Assembly: GCF_014206975.1 (NCBI RefSeq)
Contig: NZ_JACHOU010000004.1
Span: forward strand, 62,001 to 126,000
Direction of reading: 5' to 3'
DNA: 64,000 bases
From: Aminobacter aganoensis
Lineage (GTDB): Bacteria; Pseudomonadota; Alphaproteobacteria; Rhizobiales; Rhizobiaceae
Position 1 is the first letter of the stretch, and each line of letters starts with the position of its first letter. Of the stretch, positions 44,933-58,408 are shown in pieces. The notes below the pieces were generated by a model that worked only from the letters and a program-made list of their open reading frames with translations, was not told the origin of the DNA and made no database searches. Both the position numbers and the translations under genes were made by a program.

Positions 44933-45328
44933 TCACATCGCGCCGGGCGGTACGAAGAAGCAGTTCTCGTGCTCTTCGGTCGGATGCAGGCAGATATGAT
45001 AGTCGCCGTCGCCCGAGGGTATTTCCGAGCCGTAAGGTACGAAATAGCGGTTGCGGTGCGTCACCTTGGGGTGATCGCCAGGTTCCAGCACGATAGACCA
45101 GCCGCCGCCATTCTCCTTCACCGCCTTTTCGGGAATGGTCCGGCACTCGCCATGTTCGACGTCGCCATGGCAGCAGGCCGGCGGATAAGTCCAGCCGGTA
45201 GCCGCCCTGTGCGCCGATGAAGGGGCGATTGTGATGAAAAATGCTGGCAGTGCGAGCAGGGTCGCGCAACAGCATGCGGCTGGCTGCAACCTGGCATATC
45301 GGCAACGCCCGCCAATGCCGGACATCAC
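44933..45328 (-). CDS. Exported cysteine-rich conserved hypothetical protein
   Basis: A 131-residue protein: signal peptide in the first ~40 residues (ALPAFFITIAPSSAHR), then a mature domain with GWTYPPACCHGDVEHGECRTIP, LEPGDHPKV, RYFVPYGSEIPSGDGDYHIC and ENCFFVPPGAM. The cysteine pattern suggests disulfides in the periplasm. The same pattern recurs in many rhizobial exported proteins of unknown function. The exact start is uncertain, since several in-frame ATG codons lie in the first 20 residues. Confidence 0.75.
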   Translation of the reverse strand: MMSGIGGRCRYARLQPAACCCATLLALPAFFITIAPSSAHRAATGWTYPPACCHGDVEHGECRTIPEKAVKENGGGWSIVLEPGDHPKVTHRNRYFVPYGSEIPSGDGDYHICLHPTEEHENCFFVPPGAM

Positions 45329-45442
45329 TCAGCTCCGATGATGCCGCCGGTCAATTCCGGACGGCTGGCCGCGCTGCAGCTTATGCCTGCCTGTCCGGAA
45401 TGTATATTATGAAATGCTAATATTGAGGCGTCTTACGGCCGC

Positions 45443-46369
<927 letters not shown>

Positions 46370-46389
46370 GGTGATCTCCTTGGTCCGCG

Positions 46390-47331
46390 TCATGCCATTT
46401 CCCGGGCTTGCGGCACAAGGGCCAGCACCTCGTCGAAGGCTGCCTGGCCGAGTTCCGGTACGGCGGATGGGCTCTCGATGGCCAGCACCGCGGCGGCGAT
46501 GCCTTGCCTCAATGCGCTTGCCAGCCCTTCGCCGCGCAGCAAGGCGACCGTGGTCGTGCCCGCCAGCGCGTCGCCGGCGCCGGTGACGTCGACGACCTGG
46601 CGCGGCGCCGGCGGGGCGATCATCGATAGCCCTTCGGCGTCAAAGGCGAAGACCGCGCTGCCGCCGGCGGTGACGACGCCACGCTTGAGCCCTGCGGCGC
46701 GCAGCCCGCGCGCGATCTCGCTGGCGTCGGCTTCGGCATTGGTTCCGGCCAGCACTGCGGCCTCGCGCCGGTTCATGAACAGGCATGACAGCCTGTCGAG
46801 GATCGGCACCATGCGCACCGCCTTGGCCGGCGATATGGCGATGGCAAACAACGGCACAGTGCCGGCCGCTTCCGCCAGCCGCCAAAGTGCCGTCTCCGGC
46901 AGGTTGGCGTCGCACAGCACGGCATCGGCTGCCGCGATCGCCTCGCGCATCTTGGCGCGCCGCATCTGTTTCGGAAACGCCAGCTCATACAGTCCCATGT
47001 CGGCAAGCGCCGCCACCACGTCGCCGCCGCGGTCGAGCAGGGCCGTGTAGCTTGGCGTCGCGCGGTCGAGAAACACCGCCGACAGGTCCGAGATGCCGTT
47101 GGATGCGATTTCCGCCGCCACCGCCTCGCCGGCGGCATCGCCGCCGCGCACCGACATCAGCGAACCTGCCGCGCCCCGCCGGACCGCACCGCGCAGCGCG
47201 TTGAAAGCCCCGCCGCCGACCTCTTCGCTCATGGCCCCGGGGATCGAGGCCCCGGGCACGAAGGGAGCCGACATCCGCCCGCGTCGGTCGACATGGGCGC
47301 CGCCGATGGCAAGGATTCTGGGTGACTTCAT
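46390..47331 (-). CDS. psuK: PfkB-family pseudouridine kinase
   Basis: A 313-residue sugar/nucleoside kinase of the ribokinase fold. The N-terminal ILAIGGAHVDRRGR and GGGAFNALRGAV blocks and the catalytic PfkB signature VVDVTGAGDALAGTTT are present, with GGGD-like substrate residues. Position just ahead of psuG assigns pseudouridine as the substrate; by sequence alone it could be another PfkB kinase. First gene of the psuKG unit; the divergent region to recA is 281 bases. Confidence 0.88.
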   Translation of the reverse strand: MKSPRILAIGGAHVDRRGRMSAPFVPGASIPGAMSEEVGGGAFNALRGAVRRGAAGSLMSVRGGDAAGEAVAAEIASNGISDLSAVFLDRATPSYTALLDRGGDVVAALADMGLYELAFPKQMRRAKMREAIAAADAVLCDANLPETALWRLAEAAGTVPLFAIAISPAKAVRMVPILDRLSCLFMNRREAAVLAGTNAEADASEIARGLRAAGLKRGVVTAGGSAVFAFDAEGLSMIAPPAPRQVVDVTGAGDALAGTTTVALLRGEGLASALRQGIAAAVLAIESPSAVPELGQAAFDEVLALVPQAREMA

Positions 47332-47490
47332 GCTGCTGCTGTCCGTTGGCGTTTCAGGCGGCGAACTTAGTGTTCCGCGCGGAGGGCGGCAACCGCCGCC
47401 GAATCGCGATGACGGGCTTTTCCGGGCGAGGGGCTTTCGGCTCGATGCGACATCGGATCACGCGTGGTGCAAAAACAAAAAAAGAACACG

Positions 47491-47562
47491 ATGCAGATTT
47501 GCATTCAATATCAATAATTTGGCTGCTCTTGCCAAATGTGAACAAAACCGGTACAAATTTGT
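47491..47562. promoter_or_regulatory. recA upstream region with SOS-box-like and palindromic sites
   Basis: AT-rich stretch before recA. GAAC-N7-GTAC at 47540-47554 is one base off the alphaproteobacterial LexA box GAAC-N7-GAAC. Further dyads are ATGCA/TGCAT (47491-47504), a perfect ATTTGGC-N7-GCCAAAT (47517-47537) and ACAAATTTGT (47553-47562). The ATTTGGC dyad may instead belong to the divergent psuKG operon, and its regulator is unknown. The rest of 47332-47490 holds nothing I can support. Confidence 0.5.
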
Positions 47563-47612
47563 ATCGGCATCGGATAGACCGGCCTTCATTGATGACCACG
47601 GGGTGATGTATC

Positions 47613-48701
<1,089 letters not shown>

Positions 48702-48762
48702 AAGTGCCGGCGGCTGGCCTGCCGGTGTGGCGTGGCCAGCTTTGGGAATGACGATCTGGGCG

Positions 48763-48786
48763 ACCGCCGGCCATTGTGCCGGCGGT
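48763..48786 (+). terminator. Hairpin downstream of recA
   Basis: A perfect 9-bp stem (ACCGCCGGC with GCCGGCGGT), 6-nt loop, followed by TTGCGTTTGCG, 61 bases after recA. The T-run is weak. Confidence 0.55.
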
Positions 48787-48952
48787 TTGCGTTTGCGCTG
48801 CCGGCGCCTTTCATCGGAGCGGCGGATTTCCGGGTTTTCGCGCGTCCAGTGTTTCTGGACAGGGGTGGGGCGGACCGCTAAAAGGCCAGTTCCATTCCCG
48901 CCCGCATGCGGCGGCGAAACATCTGTTCAGGGCGGCGATCAAAGGCGGCAAT

Positions 48953-51619
<2,667 letters not shown>

Positions 51620-51643
51620 CCGGTACTGTCGAAAGTTGACATG

Positions 51644-51672
51644 AAAAAGGCCCGCTCCGGCGGGCCTTTTTT
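51644..51672 (+). terminator. Rho-independent terminator of alaS
   Basis: Stem AAAAAGGCCCG with CGGGCCTTTTTT and a 6-base loop, 24 bases after the alaS stop, with six T at the end. Confidence 0.93.
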
Positions 51673-51758
51673 GTTGCAGCCACGCGGTCGCAAGTCAGCA
51701 GGATTTGTCAAATCCATCTATGGTTCCGTCCAGCCGATCGAATTGCATGAGGCTAGGC

Positions 51759-52596
51759 ATGAACGGTGAAACGGCATGGGCGGTCTATGAAGACCGCCTG
51801 AAAAGGGTATCGAACCCTCGACGAGGGGCTGGACATGGAGCGCCTTGCCGAGATCGCCTGCCTGTCGAGCTATCACTGGCATCGGATCTATCGCGCCATC
51901 TACGGCGAAACGGCTGCCGCCACGGTCAAGCGCCTCCGGCTGCACCGCGCCGCAGGCGATATCGTGGCGACGGATCTGAGTGTCGGCGAGATTGCAAAGC
52001 GATCTGGCTATCCCAACGTCCAGTCGTTCAACCGCATCTTCAAGGCAGCCTATGGCATGCCGCCGGCGCGCTACCGGAAACAGGGAAGCCACACGCACTT
52101 TGACCTGCAATCAAACGGAAAGGCTTCCCACATGTTCGACGTGGCAATTCGCAAGATACCTGAGGTTCACCTGGTCGGCGTCGCGCACACCGGCTCCTAC
52201 ATGCAGATCGGCAAGGCGTTCGAGGAGCTGTTCGGCACGCTCTATGCGCGGGGCCGCGCCCGGCCCGAAATGCGCATGATCGGTGTTTATCTCGACGACC
52301 CCGACATCGTCGCAGCCGACGAGCTGCGTTCCTATGCCTGCGTCACCGCCGATGCCACCACCCCGGTGGAGACGCCGCTCGAACGCCGGACCGTCGACGG
52401 CGGCGACTATGTCGTGCTGCGCCACAAGGGTCCCTATGCCGAGATGCACAAGGCCTACCAGTGGCTCTATGCCGAATGGCTGCCGAAGTCGGGCCGCGAA
52501 CTGCGCGATGCGGTGATGTTCGAGGAATACGTCAACAACCCGCGCGACGTGGCGCCGGCCGAACTGCTCACCGACATCCATTTGCCGCTGGTCTGA
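51759..52596 (+). pseudogene. AraC-type regulator with GyrI-like effector domain, N-terminal frameshift
   Basis: Two frames together make one AraC/GyrI protein. The first, from ATG 51759, reads MNGETAWAVYEDRLKRVSN and then runs out of frame. The second, from about 51817 (LDEGLDMERLAEIACLSSYH), continues through the HTH (to about residue 75 of that part, VKRLRLHRAAGDI and IAKRSGYPNVQSFNRIFKAA) and the GyrI-like domain (from MFDVAIRKIPEVHLVGVAHT to the end). Relatives normally have about YIHDH between VSN and LDEGL, so roughly 14 bases appear deleted. A product of 253 residues could still start at ATG 51835 but would lack the first helix of the DNA-binding domain. Sequencing error is the alternative. 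Confidence 0.75.
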
Positions 52597-52702
52597 GGGG
52601 GCTGGGCCGCCTCTGTCTTCGAAGCAGACGCGCCAGCCTCCCTTACCAGAGGATCTGCGCAACACGCCTCGACGGACGCACCGCAAAGCGCGCGCCCGCA
52701 AG

Positions 52703-52735
52703 AAAAAAGCCCCGGGATCGCTCCGGGGCTTTTTT
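52703..52735. terminator. Bidirectional terminator between the AraC/GyrI gene and icd
   Basis: Stem AAAAAAGCCCCGG with CCGGGGCTTTTTT and a 7-nt loop, with six T on either strand. It serves icd (minus, stop at 52755) and the convergent gene on the left. Confidence 0.93.
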
Positions 52736-52754
52736 GGTGGGCCTGGAGTGGGGC

Positions 52755-53966
52755 TCAGCCCACGGCCTTCTGCAGGTTCTCGTCGATCTTGTCGAGGAAG
52801 CCGGTGGTCGACAGCCATGGCTGGTCCGGGCCGATCAGCAGCGAAAGGTCCTTGGTCATGAAGCCGCTCTCCACGGTCTGGATGCAGACGCGCTCCAGCG
52901 TCTCGGCGAACTTCTTGAGCTCGGCGTTGTCGTCGAGCTTGGCGCGGTGCGCGAGACCGCGGGTCCAGGCGAAGATCGAGGCGATCGAGTTGGTCGAGGT
53001 TTCCTCGCCCTTCTGGTGCTGGCGATAGTGGCGCGTCACGGTGCCGTGGGCGGCTTCCGCTTCCACCGTCTTGCCATCCGGCGTCATCAGCACGGAGGTC
53101 ATCAGGCCGAGCGAGCCGAAGCCCTGGGCGACCGTATCCGACTGCACGTCGCCGTCATAGTTCTTGCATGCCCAGACATAGCCACCCGACCACTTCAGGC
53201 TCGAGGCCACCATGTCGTCGATCAGGCGGTGTTCGTACCACAGCTTGCGTGCCTTGAACTCGGCCTCGAATTCCTTCTCGTAGACGTCCTGGAAGATGTC
53301 CTTGAAGCGGCCGTCATAGGCCTTGAGGATGGTGTTTTTGGTCGACAGGTAGACCGGATAGTTGCGCAGCAGGCCGTAGTTCAGCGAGGCGCGGGCAAAT
53401 TCGCGGATCGACTCGTCGAGGTTGTACATGGCCATCGCCACGCCGGCGCCCGGCGCGTCGAACACGTCGTGCTCGATCACCTGGCCGTCGTCGCCGACGA
53501 ACTTGATCGACAGCTTGCCCTTGCCGGGGAACTTGAAATCGGTCGCCTTGTACTGGTCGCCGAAGGCGTGGCGGCCGACGATGATCGGCTTGGTCCAGCC
53601 CGGCACCAGGCGCGGCACGTTCTTCATGATGATCGGTTCGCGGAAGATAGTGCCGCCCAGGATGTTGCGGATGGTGCCGTTGGGCGACTTCCACATCTTC
53701 TTGAGCTTGAATTCCTCGACGCGCTGCTCGTCGGGCGTGATGGTGGCGCACTTCACGCCGACGCCGTGCTTGTTGATGGCGTTGGCGGCGTCGATCGTCA
53801 CCTGGTCGTTGGTGGCGTCGCGGTGCTCGATGCCGAGGTCGTAATATTCCAGGTCGAGATCGAGATAGGGGTGGATCAGCTTGTCCTTGATGAACTGCCA
53901 GATGATGCGGGTCATCTCGTCGCCGTCGAGTTCGACGACGGGCTTGGCCACCTTGATCTTCGCCAT
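52755..53966 (-). CDS. icd: NADP-dependent isocitrate dehydrogenase
   Basis: A 403-residue TCA-cycle enzyme of the eukaryote-like/dimeric NADP class found in alphaproteobacteria. Marks: [70 protein letters not shown] and [28 protein letters not shown]. It converts isocitrate to 2-oxoglutarate with NADPH formation. ATG at 53966; the 328-base region upstream is non-coding. It closes on the bidirectional terminator at 52703. Confidence 0.97.
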   Translation of the reverse strand: MAKIKVAKPVVELDGDEMTRIIWQFIKDKLIHPYLDLDLEYYDLGIEHRDATNDQVTIDAANAINKHGVGVKCATITPDEQRVEEFKLKKMWKSPNGTIRNILGGTIFREPIIMKNVPRLVPGWTKPIIVGRHAFGDQYKATDFKFPGKGKLSIKFVGDDGQVIEHDVFDAPGAGVAMAMYNLDESIREFARASLNYGLLRNYPVYLSTKNTILKAYDGRFKDIFQDVYEKEFEAEFKARKLWYEHRLIDDMVASSLKWSGGYVWACKNYDGDVQSDTVAQGFGSLGLMTSVLMTPDGKTVEAEAAHGTVTRHYRQHQKGEETSTNSIASIFAWTRGLAHRAKLDDNAELKKFAETLERVCIQTVESGFMTKDLSLLIGPDQPWLSTTGFLDKIDENLQKAVG

Positions 53967-54294
53967 TTGGAAAAAGCCTCTTCTTGCCTGGAACCAGCCG
54001 GTCCCGGAGGTTCACGATTGGGAGTGCGGCCCCTATACCAAAGCGAATCGGACCGCGCAAATGATTGCGATTGCGACCTTGGGTCTGTCTGCTGACATTG
54101 TATGAACTGCACCGCATGCGACCTCCGCGGTCGCAGACGCCATGGTTATTTTCTTGGTGGCGTCAGGCGTCTTCGGCGGCCGCCTCCGGCTGGGCGAAGT
54201 CGCCTGCCATGGCCGGCACTTACCGGAACTTCATTTTCACGCGCAAATATGTCAGGGACGCGCAAAAGGCGCAATTCTCGGTTCAATCGCAGCA
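53967..54294. other. Non-coding region between divergent icd and trmJ-like gene
   Basis: About 328 bases between two divergent starts. Frames across it are open in part (one extends the methyltransferase upstream to 54142) but show no protein-like composition and no ribosome-binding site. It must hold both promoters; I see no clear operator or riboswitch. Confidence 0.6.
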
Positions 54295-55170
54295 ATGTCA
54301 GAAACTCCCATCCAGACCCAGGCACCCGTCATCGTCCTCGTCGAGCCCCAGCTCGGCGAGAACATCGGCATGGTAGCGCGCGCCATGGCCAATTTCGGTC
54401 TCGCCGAATTGCGCCTGGTCAATCCGCGCGACGGCTGGCCGAGCGAAAAGGCGAGGGCGGCCGCCAGCAATGCCGATCACGTCATCGACGGCGTCGTGGT
54501 CTATCCCGACCTCGCATCGGCCATTGCCGATCTCAATTTCGTCTTCGCCACCACGGCGCGGGAACGCGACGGCTTCAAGCGTGTCGCCGGCCCGGTCGAA
54601 GCCGGGCGCACCTTGCGCGGGCACGCCCTGTCGGGGCTTCGCACCGGCATCCTGTTCGGGCGCGAGCGTTTTGGCCTCTACAACGAGGAAGTGAGCCTTG
54701 CCGACGAGATCGTCACCTTTCCGGTCGACCCCAAATTCGCCTCGCTCAACATCGCCCAGGCCGTGCTGTTGATGTCTTACGAATGGATGAAATCCGGCCT
54801 GGAGGACGAGACCCAGACCAATTTCACCGGCCCCGAAATGGCGCCGGCGACCAAGGACCAGTTGCACGGGCTGCTCAACCACCTGGAAGCTGCCCTCGAT
54901 GCGCGCGGCTATTTTCGTCCCGCCGCCAAGAAGCCCAAGATGGTCGACAACCTGCGCTCGGTGCTGACGCGGCCCGGCTTCTTCGCCCCCGAGCTCAAGG
55001 TTCTGCGTGGCGTCGTCGCATCGCTTGACTATTTCTCGCCGAAGGAACCGCGTGGCGCTGGCTACCCCGATCGCAAGGCCAAGGTCGATCACGCCGCCCA
55101 CTCAGGCAGAGTGAGCACCGATGAAGACGACACGCCGCCGCTTGGCGGCCGAGGGCTCGACAATGACTGA
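54295..55170 (+). CDS. trmJ: TrmJ-like SpoU RNA 2'-O-methyltransferase
   Basis: A 291-residue SPOUT-class methyltransferase, likely modifying position 32 of certain tRNAs. Hallmarks: [50 protein letters not shown] (SAM knot) and [17 protein letters not shown]. The start is ATG at 54295, where similarity begins; no strong ribosome-binding site is visible. The last eight bases overlap the murI gene, so the two are co-transcribed. A C-terminal tail of about 60 residues (after [10 protein letters not shown]) is of low complexity. Confidence 0.92.
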   Translation: MSETPIQTQAPVIVLVEPQLGENIGMVARAMANFGLAELRLVNPRDGWPSEKARAAASNADHVIDGVVVYPDLASAIADLNFVFATTARERDGFKRVAGPVEAGRTLRGHALSGLRTGILFGRERFGLYNEEVSLADEIVTFPVDPKFASLNIAQAVLLMSYEWMKSGLEDETQTNFTGPEMAPATKDQLHGLLNHLEAALDARGYFRPAAKKPKMVDNLRSVLTRPGFFAPELKVLRGVVASLDYFSPKEPRGAGYPDRKAKVDHAAHSGRVSTDEDDTPPLGGRGLDND

Positions 55171-55948
55171 CCGTCCGGTCCTTATGTTCGATTCGGGCAT
55201 CGGCGGACTGACCGTGCTGCGCGAGGCACGCGTGCTGATGCCCGAGCGCCGCTTCGTCTATGTCGCCGACGACGCCGCCTTTCCCTATGGCGCCTGGGAA
55301 GAGCCGGCGCTCAAGGCCCGCATCCTCGATCTGTTCGGCGGCCTGCTGCAGCGCTTCGATCCCGAGATCTCGGTTATCCCGTGCAACACCGCCTCGACGC
55401 TGGTCATCGATGCGCTCAGGGAGGCGTTTCCTGGCCATCCGTTCGTCGGCACCGTGCCGGCGATCAAGCCGGCGGCCGAACGCACGCGTTCTGGTCTTGT
55501 GTCGGTGCTGGCGACGCCGGGCACGGTCAAGCGGCAATACACCCGCGACCTGATCACCCAGTGGGCGACGAAGTGCCATGTCCGCCTCGTCGGCAGCGAC
55601 AGGCTGGCGCAGATGGCCGAAACCTACATGCGCGACGGCTTCGTCGACGAGCAGGCGGTGAAGGACGAGATCGCGCCCTGCTTCATCGAGCAGGATGGCC
55701 GGCGTACCGACATCGTCGTGCTCGCCTGCACGCATTATCCGTTCCTGGTTAACCGCATGCGCAAGACCGCACCCTGGCCGGTCGACTGGATCGATCCGGC
55801 CGAGGCCATCGCGCGCCGGGCGCAGTCACTGCTCGAAGGCTCGCGTGGCAACCGCGACATGGCCGGCCCCGATCTTGCCGTGTTCACCTCGCAGCGGTCG
55901 GATTTCGCCACGCGCCGGCTGATGCAGGGCTTCGGGTTGACGGTCTGA
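55163..55948 (+). CDS. murI: Glutamate racemase
   Basis: A 261-residue cofactor-independent racemase making D-glutamate for peptidoglycan. The two catalytic cysteines are in [10 protein letters not shown] and [10 protein letters not shown], and [13 protein letters not shown] and [11 protein letters not shown] are typical. ATG at 55163 with GAGGG upstream, overlapping the trmJ-like gene. Length is as usual for MurI. Confidence 0.96.
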   Translation: MTDRPVLMFDSGIGGLTVLREARVLMPERRFVYVADDAAFPYGAWEEPALKARILDLFGGLLQRFDPEISVIPCNTASTLVIDALREAFPGHPFVGTVPAIKPAAERTRSGLVSVLATPGTVKRQYTRDLITQWATKCHVRLVGSDRLAQMAETYMRDGFVDEQAVKDEIAPCFIEQDGRRTDIVVLACTHYPFLVNRMRKTAPWPVDWIDPAEAIARRAQSLLEGSRGNRDMAGPDLAVFTSQRSDFATRRLMQGFGLTV

Positions 55949-56006
55949 TTGGAACATCGCCGGGCAGCAGGCGTTTCCCAAACCCGCAATGGTCAGGAGA
56001 AACGAC

Positions 56007-56195
56007 ATGCCAGCCACATCGAGAGCCCAGCAAAAGGCCGCCGGCGCGGCCCTTGCCGCCAAGCGCGGCGAAATCAAGAAGAGCGAACTCGTCGGCGCAT
56101 CGAAGGAAATGTACGAATCGATGACCGAGAAGGAACTCGAGGAGTTCGCCGAGACCAAGCACAAGGGCCTGCCGGAGCACAAGACGAAGCACTGA
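56007..56195 (+). CDS. Small DUF3008 protein
   Basis: A 62-residue basic, charged protein matching DUF3008: MPATSRAQQKAAGAALAAKR, GEIKKSEL and SMTEKELEEFAETKHKGLPE. Members are common short stress-associated proteins of unknown function. ATG at 56007 follows AGGAGA; an in-frame start at 55989 is less likely. It follows murI by 58 bases and may be read with it. Confidence 0.9.
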   Translation: MPATSRAQQKAAGAALAAKRGEIKKSELVGASKEMYESMTEKELEEFAETKHKGLPEHKTKH

Positions 56196-56215
56196 GCCCC
56201 GGCAGGGATGCTTGA

Positions 56216-56851
56216 TCAGTATCCGGCGGTAAAGCGTTTGCCGCTATGCTTGGGCGTTGCCGCCTCATCCAGGATGGCCACAGCCAGGTCCTCGACCGAT
56301 ATGCGGCTTTCGCCCTTGGCATCGAACACCGGCTGGTCCGTGCCGAGCCGGAACTTGCCGGTGCGCTCGCCCGGTGCGAGGAGGATCGCAGGCGAGACGA
56401 ATGACCAGTCGAGCCCGCTTTCCTTGCGCAGCGCGGCAAGTGCGTCCCGCGCCGCCAGCGCCCCGTCCTTGTAGGCCGCCGGGAAGTCGGGAGCATCGAC
56501 GAGCTGCTTGCCGTCAATTTCCAGGCTGCCGGCGCCGCCGACGATGATCACCCGCTTGCCCGCTGCCTTGGCGGCCGCCGCGATGGCCTTCGAGCCGGCG
56601 AGGTGCTTGGCGTAGATGTCGGGGTCGCCCCAGCCGCCGTTGAAGGCAGAGATGACGATGTCGCTGTCCGCGATCGCCGCTTTCAGCGCGCCTGCGTCGG
56701 TGACGTCGGCCTTGACCGCTGTGACGCCGTCGAGCGGAGCCACCTTCTCGGGCGAGCGCGCGATGGCCGAAACGGCGTGGCCGCGTGAGGTTGCTTCCTT
56801 GAGCACGGCGCCGCCGACGAAGCCCGATGCACCGATGAGAGCGATTTTCAT
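56216..56851 (-). CDS. NAD(P)-binding oxidoreductase (atypical SDR)
   Basis: A 211-residue Rossmann-fold protein of the NmrA-like/atypical short-chain dehydrogenase group. The nucleotide site is IALIGASGFVGGAVL, followed by VTAVKADVTD and VIIVGGAGSLE. There is no canonical Tyr-x-x-x-Lys pair, as usual in this group. It is divergent from the HxlR-type regulator, an arrangement in which the regulator commonly controls the oxidoreductase. Substrate unknown. Confidence 0.9.
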   Translation of the reverse strand: MKIALIGASGFVGGAVLKEATSRGHAVSAIARSPEKVAPLDGVTAVKADVTDAGALKAAIADSDIVISAFNGGWGDPDIYAKHLAGSKAIAAAAKAAGKRVIIVGGAGSLEIDGKQLVDAPDFPAAYKDGALAARDALAALRKESGLDWSFVSPAILLAPGERTGKFRLGTDQPVFDAKGESRISVEDLAVAILDEAATPKHSGKRFTAGY

Positions 56852-56914
56852 GACTGTTCTCCTTGTTCGGCCTGTTTTGCCAATTCGGGCAAAAGCAGGT
56901 ATGATCTGTAATCA

Positions 56915-56931
56915 GGTTACCAACGATAACC
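56915..56931. promoter_or_regulatory. Candidate operator between the oxidoreductase and the HxlR regulator
   Basis: Dyad GGTTA (56915-56919) and TAACC (56927-56931) around a 7-nt spacer, in the 149-base divergent intergenic region; flanked by AT-rich sequence in which a promoter could lie. HxlR binding is inferred from position. Confidence 0.4.
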
Positions 56932-57000
56932 ATATAGCTCGGCCGGCCGGACGCGAAAAGAACGCATGATTTCGTGCCCAGGTTACTTCAGGAGAACCGC

Positions 57001-57411
57001 ATGAACGCGTCAGCGAAGGCAGCGGCAGTGGCGCCGCTGCTGCACACCACCCCGGGCTTCGAGACCGACGGCCGCGACACCTGTCCCATCCGCGAGGTGC
57101 TCGACCGTGTCGGCGATACCTGGAGCATCCTCGTCATCATCAACCTCCAGGAGCAGCCGGTGCGCTTCAACGCGCTGAAGCGGTCGATCGAGGGCATTTC
57201 GCAGCGCATGCTGACGGTCACCTTGCGTTCGCTCGAGCGTGACGGGCTGGTCACGCGCACGGTGCGGCCGACCACGCCGCCGGAGGTCGAGTACGGGCTG
57301 ACCGAACTCGGCCAGTCGATTGCCGTGCCGATCGCCGCTCTCGGCGACTGGGCGGCGGCCAATCGCGATCAGATGCGCTGCGCCCGAGGCACGTTCGACG
57401 CCGGATCGTGA
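57001..57411 (+). CDS. HxlR-family transcriptional regulator
   Basis: A 136-residue winged-helix regulator of the HxlR/MarR-like type. The conserved N-terminal CPIREVLDRVGDTWSILVI and the recognition region RFNALKRSIEGISQRMLTVTLRSLERDGLVTR are clear, with EYGLTELGQSI closing the wing. It carries the single N-terminal Cys (in TCPIREV) that in redox-sensing relatives acts as sensor. ATG at 57001 has AGGAGA. Divergent from the NAD(P)-binding oxidoreductase. Confidence 0.93.
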   Translation: MNASAKAAAVAPLLHTTPGFETDGRDTCPIREVLDRVGDTWSILVIINLQEQPVRFNALKRSIEGISQRMLTVTLRSLERDGLVTRTVRPTTPPEVEYGLTELGQSIAVPIAALGDWAAANRDQMRCARGTFDAGS

Positions 57412-57486
57412 CCCGCGCAGGAATCGGAATGCGGCACGCCTGGTGACAGCCTAGATTCGGCGCCGAACCCGACACGGAGCGCCGCT

Positions 57487-58194
57487 ATGAATGTCCAGGA
57501 TGTTGTTTCGAAAGTGAACTGGGAGGCCGTTCTCGGCGAACTCGACGAGTTCGGCATGGCGCCGACCGGCCGGTTACTCGATGGCCAGGCCTGTCTCGAA
57601 CTGCGCAAGCTCTACGATCAGGAAGCGCATTTCCGCAGCCGCATCGTCATGCAGCGCCACGGCTTCGGAGCGGGTGAGTACAAGTACTTCGCCAACCCGC
57701 TTCCCCACATCATTGCCGGCCTTCGCCAGGGCTTCTACCAACGTCTCGCTCCCTTCGCCAATGGCTGGAACGAGCGCATGGGGCTCGACCGGCGCTATCC
57801 GCCCGATCTTGATGCCTTCCTTGCCGAGTGCCATGCGGACGGGCAGGCGAAGCCGACGCCGCTTCTGTTGAAGTACGGCCCGGGCGACTACAACTGCCTG
57901 CACCAGGACGTCTACGGCGCCCATCTCTTTCCGGTGCAATTGGTGATTCTGCTCAGCGAGCCGGCAAAGGAGTTCGAGGGTGGCGAGTTCGTCATGACCG
58001 AGCAGCGGCCGCGCATGCAGTCCCGCGCCGAAGTCGTGCCGTTGGCAATGGGCGAGGGCGCGCTGTTTGCCGTCAGCGACCGGCCAAGGGCGGGAACGCG
58101 GGGTGACTACCGGGTCAAGATGCGCCATGGTGTCAGCCGTATCCGCCATGGCGAGCGTTTCACCCTCGGCATCATCTTCCACGATGCCAAATGA
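57487..58194 (+). CDS. 2-oxoglutarate/Fe(II)-dependent oxygenase (PF09859-like)
   Basis: A 235-residue protein with a double-stranded beta-helix fold. The iron ligands are His and Asp in NCLHQDVYG and the distal His in MRHGVSRIRHG, with the 2OG-binding Arg in GERFTLGIIFHDA. It resembles the oxygenase family once annotated as DUF2086 (PF09859), sometimes linked to removal of methyl groups from damaged DNA; that function is unproven here. It follows the HxlR gene by 75 bases on the same strand but is probably its own unit. Confidence 0.85.
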   Translation: MNVQDVVSKVNWEAVLGELDEFGMAPTGRLLDGQACLELRKLYDQEAHFRSRIVMQRHGFGAGEYKYFANPLPHIIAGLRQGFYQRLAPFANGWNERMGLDRRYPPDLDAFLAECHADGQAKPTPLLLKYGPGDYNCLHQDVYGAHLFPVQLVILLSEPAKEFEGGEFVMTEQRPRMQSRAEVVPLAMGEGALFAVSDRPRAGTRGDYRVKMRHGVSRIRHGERFTLGIIFHDAK

Positions 58195-58206
58195 GCCGGC
58201 CTTGCG

Positions 58207-58235
58207 TTGACATTCCCCGATGTTTCGCCTAGTTA
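58207..58235 (+). promoter_or_regulatory. Promoter of rpsD
   Basis: TTGACA (58207-58212), a 17-base spacer and TAGTTA (58230-58235), a close match to the housekeeping consensus. It predicts a leader of about 165 bases before rpsD. Confidence 0.65.
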
Positions 58236-58408
58236 GCCGCCAACGCCGGGCCGAAACGCCCGGTGTTTCATTTGACGTGTCCCGTGGGTCTTTCCGCAAA
58301 GCGTGCGTGGAAGATCCTGTCAGGTCTCGATAACGGAGGCCAGAGGAGGGCGCGTTTCCTTCACTCGAAACGTGAGGTTTCGGGTGTATTGTTTTGAAAG
58401 GGAATGCG

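Noticed and set aside
54142-54294. N-terminal extension of the TrmJ-like protein by 51 residues
   Set aside because: The extension has no family similarity and no ribosome-binding site; the SPOUT fold starts right after the ATG at 54295.
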